Source: JBGTHB01 sp041746415 (GTDB lineage: Bacteria > Pseudomonadota > Gammaproteobacteria > Coxiellales > Coxiellaceae). Taken from it: a stretch of 16,101 nt of DNA. The position numbers and the translations under genes were made by a program. The DNA lies in assembly GCA_041746415.1 (NCBI GenBank), contig JBGTHB010000031.1:1-16101 (forward strand). Direction: 5' to 3'. The notes under the pieces were generated by a model. It did not search any database and was not told where the DNA came from. It saw only the letters and a list, made by a program, of their open reading frames with translations. How positions within the stretch are numbered: the first letter of the stretch is position 1; every line of letters begins with the position of its first letter. Shown here piece after piece: positions 14,760 through 16,101 of this stretch.

Positions 14760-15419
14760 GTGACGGATCAAAACACATTAAAAAAAATGGTGGCGAAAGC
14801 AGCGATTGAATACGTTGCAACCGGCGATATTATTGGTGTGGGCACAGGTTCAACTGTTAATTTTTTTATAGAAGAATTGGCAAAAATTAAAGGTAAAATC
14901 GAAGCAGCGGTGGCCAGTTCCAAAGCCACTGAAGAGCGCTTGCGTCAGCAGCGTATACCCATAATTGATTTAAATTCAGTGCGTGAGTTGGCTGTGTATA
15001 TAGACGGCACAGATGAGTTTAATGCGCATAAATATTTAATTAAAGGCGGTGGCGGCGCTTTAACTCGCGAAAAGATTGTGGCAGCAGTGGCAACCAAATT
15101 TGTTTGTATTGCCGATGCCTCAAAAGAAGTAAAAATACTGGGAAAATTTCCTTTGCCTGTTGAAGTGATTCCGATGGCGCGAAGCTATGTGGCTAGACAA
15201 ATTGTGAAGCTGGGGGGCGATCCTGAGTATCGCCAGGGTTTTGTGACGGATAATGGCAATGTTATTCTTGATGTGCACAATCTTGATTTGGTTGATCCGC
15301 TGGCAATGGAGCAGAAGCTAAACAATATTGTTGGGGTGGTGGCTAATGGCTTATTTGCTAAGCGTGGTGCAGATATTATTTTAATGGGATGTGCTCACGG
15401 CGTTGAAAAAATAACGTGA
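14760..15419 (+). CDS. rpiA: Ribose-5-phosphate isomerase A
   Basis: Interconverts ribose-5-phosphate and ribulose-5-phosphate in the non-oxidative pentose phosphate pathway. The 219 residues match E. coli RpiA in length. Phosphate-binding GVGTGSTVNFFIEEL (26-40) is near the N-terminus, followed by the SSKAT block (53-57). The active-site region DGTDEFN (82-88) has D82 and D85. KGGGGALTREK (95-105) contains K95 and the general base E104, one residue offset from E103 of E. coli. The start is GTG at 14760, with GAGG (14751-14754) five bases before it. No in-frame ATG exists near the expected N-terminus, and the resulting MTDQNTLKKMVAKAA fits the family start. Confidence 0.96.
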   Translation: MTDQNTLKKMVAKAAIEYVATGDIIGVGTGSTVNFFIEELAKIKGKIEAAVASSKATEERLRQQRIPIIDLNSVRELAVYIDGTDEFNAHKYLIKGGGGALTREKIVAAVATKFVCIADASKEVKILGKFPLPVEVIPMARSYVARQIVKLGGDPEYRQGFVTDNGNVILDVHNLDLVDPLAMEQKLNNIVGVVANGLFAKRGADIILMGCAHGVEKIT

Positions 15420-15441
15420 GTTTAATAAAAGGTGATGAAAA

Positions 15442-15975
15442 ATGCGATGGATTGGCGCAATTAGCTTTATTTTAATTTCTAATATAATTTTTTCAGCTCC
15501 AACATTAAAACAAAAGCTGGAAAATCTGGTGACAAAAGCCCATGACGATAGTCGTTGTGTTGCAGTTCTAGCACAAAGAGCAAACAAAAATGCAAAAGAA
15601 AAAATTCAGGTCTATAAGCTAGACAGCAAAGCGTGTAATTGTCATACCTTGGAATTTGCTCAAGCCGAAGCATTTTTAACTCAAAAAAAAGGTAAGATTG
15701 ACAGAGATATTATTATTCGTGATGCTGCTATTTATGATAAGCATGGTCAGCGCACAAACGTCAGTGTATTAGCAGAACAAAAAACCCAAGCTATTAATGC
15801 GGCTATTTATTTTTGGAAGTTTAGCATTGCTGATGCGGAGCTCCCAATTAATGGTCGTTTTGCTGTAGGTTGTTTATCACAACAAGATATGGTTAAAAAA
15901 GTTGCTCTTACGGATGACGAGCTTGCAGAAGACGATGTGATCACTGATCCTAATAATGCTCCTAAAAATAAGTGA
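15442..15975 (+). CDS. Unrecognised small exported protein with four cysteines
   Basis: I do not recognise this family. The 177-residue product begins with a signal-peptide-like stretch, MRWIGAISFILISNIIFSA (1-19). The following proline makes the exact cleavage site doubtful, so an N-terminal anchor is possible. The rest is hydrophilic, with cysteines at 39, 65, 67 and 144. The pair C65/C67 forms a CNC motif, and the even number could allow disulphides in the periplasm. The segment KIDRDIIIRDAAIYDKHGQR (85-104) looks like beta strands. The C-terminal 25 residues are acidic and then Asn/Pro/Lys-rich. AGGTGA at 15429-15434 is seven bases before the ATG, and rpiA ends 22 bases upstream, so it is probably co-transcribed with rpiA. 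It appears to be a genuine gene, with export inferred. Confidence 0.7.
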   Translation: MRWIGAISFILISNIIFSAPTLKQKLENLVTKAHDDSRCVAVLAQRANKNAKEKIQVYKLDSKACNCHTLEFAQAEAFLTQKKGKIDRDIIIRDAAIYDKHGQRTNVSVLAEQKTQAINAAIYFWKFSIADAELPINGRFAVGCLSQQDMVKKVALTDDELAEDDVITDPNNAPKNK

Positions 15976-16006
15976 TTTTAGTGATGATGGTTTGCATTCA
16001 CAAAAC

Positions 16007-16034
16007 TTGTCATCATGGTGCAAAAGGGTATAAT
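16007..16034 (+). promoter_or_regulatory. Good sigma70-type promoter before the last gene
   Basis: TTGTCA (16007-16012, 5 of 6 consensus) and a perfect TATAAT (16029-16034) are separated by 16 bases. This is the best promoter match in the window and leaves a leader of about 50 bases before the final start codon. ATGATG (15984-15989) and CATCAT (16011-16016) form an inverted repeat whose right arm touches the -35 box. Confidence 0.7.
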
Positions 16035-16089
16035 GACCGACGGATACCTTGGCTGGTAATGTCTAAAAATAAAACACAAGGAAGGCTGT

Positions 16090-16101
16090 ATGTTAGTATT
16101 A
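16090..16101 (+). CDS. Start of a gene cut by the window edge, possibly csrA
   Basis: Only four codons, MLVL, are present. They follow a strong Shine-Dalgarno, AAGGA at 16078-16082, seven bases before the ATG. CsrA/RsmA regulators of gammaproteobacteria begin MLILTRR or MLVLTRR, so csrA is the leading guess, supported by the strong dedicated promoter and short leader with GGA motifs at 16042-16044 and in the ribosome site. Four residues cannot prove it. An alternative ATG at 16059 in another frame also stays open to the edge but lacks a ribosome site. Confidence 0.4.

Noticed and set aside
15984..16016. ATGATG/CATCAT inverted repeat as a terminator for the unknown exported protein gene.
   Set aside because: The stem is six pairs with a 21-base loop, no T-run follows, and it overlaps the promoter of the next gene.
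16059..16101. Alternative start ATG at 16059 for the last, truncated gene.
   Set aside because: It has no Shine-Dalgarno, while the ATG at 16090 has AAGGA at ideal spacing.
1..16101. An undescribed defence, mobile or biosynthetic system.
   Set aside because: All genes but one belong to familiar housekeeping families in a standard order, and no transposase, integrase, CRISPR array or unusual gene cluster is visible.

Overview
The window is a compact housekeeping stretch of a bacterial chromosome of gammaproteobacterial type. Its base composition is moderately AT-rich and almost every gene is on the + strand. The order parA-parB-atpI-atpB-atpE-atpF-atpH-atpA-atpG-atpD-atpC-glmU is the classic gammaproteobacterial gene neighbourhood near the replication origin. 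Some features suggest the Legionella/Coxiella side of the class, but this is an inference from protein character only: a secreted HAD acid phosphatase, a c subunit longer than that of E. coli, and a palindromic repeat in the atp operon. No genus can be fixed from the sequence.

Layout: 1-1743 holds the chromosome-partitioning pair ParA/ParB, coupled by an ATGA overlap. A 162-base gap with a weak terminator-like element and an inverted repeat leads into the complete F1Fo ATP synthase operon (1906-8933, all eight structural subunits plus the assembly protein AtpI). Inside this operon, between atpD and atpC, lies a roughly 120-base near-palindrome that looks like an inserted repeat. The operon continues with 14 bases of spacing into glmU (UDP-GlcNAc synthesis). 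glmU overlaps elbB (DJ-1/PfpI-superfamily glyoxalase-like) by ATGA.

From 10984 on the layout is looser. rsmE (16S rRNA m3U1498 methyltransferase) is on the - strand, convergent with elbB and divergent from a secreted HAD-family acid phosphatase. Then come prlC (oligopeptidase A), rpiA (ribose-5-phosphate isomerase A, GTG start) and an unrecognised small exported protein with four cysteines. The last bases carry a good sigma70-type promoter, a strong Shine-Dalgarno and four codons (MLVL) that fit the start of csrA, cut by the window edge.

Together these genes cover chromosome segregation, proton-driven ATP synthesis, cell-wall precursor synthesis, rRNA modification, peptide turnover and the pentose phosphate pathway. 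I see no tRNA, rRNA, CRISPR array, transposase, phage gene or defence system, and no convincing novel multi-gene system. The points most worth checking are the atpD-atpC palindrome, the unknown exported protein and the putative csrA leader. No gene-free stretch exceeds 300 bases; the longest is the 179-base atpD-atpC gap.
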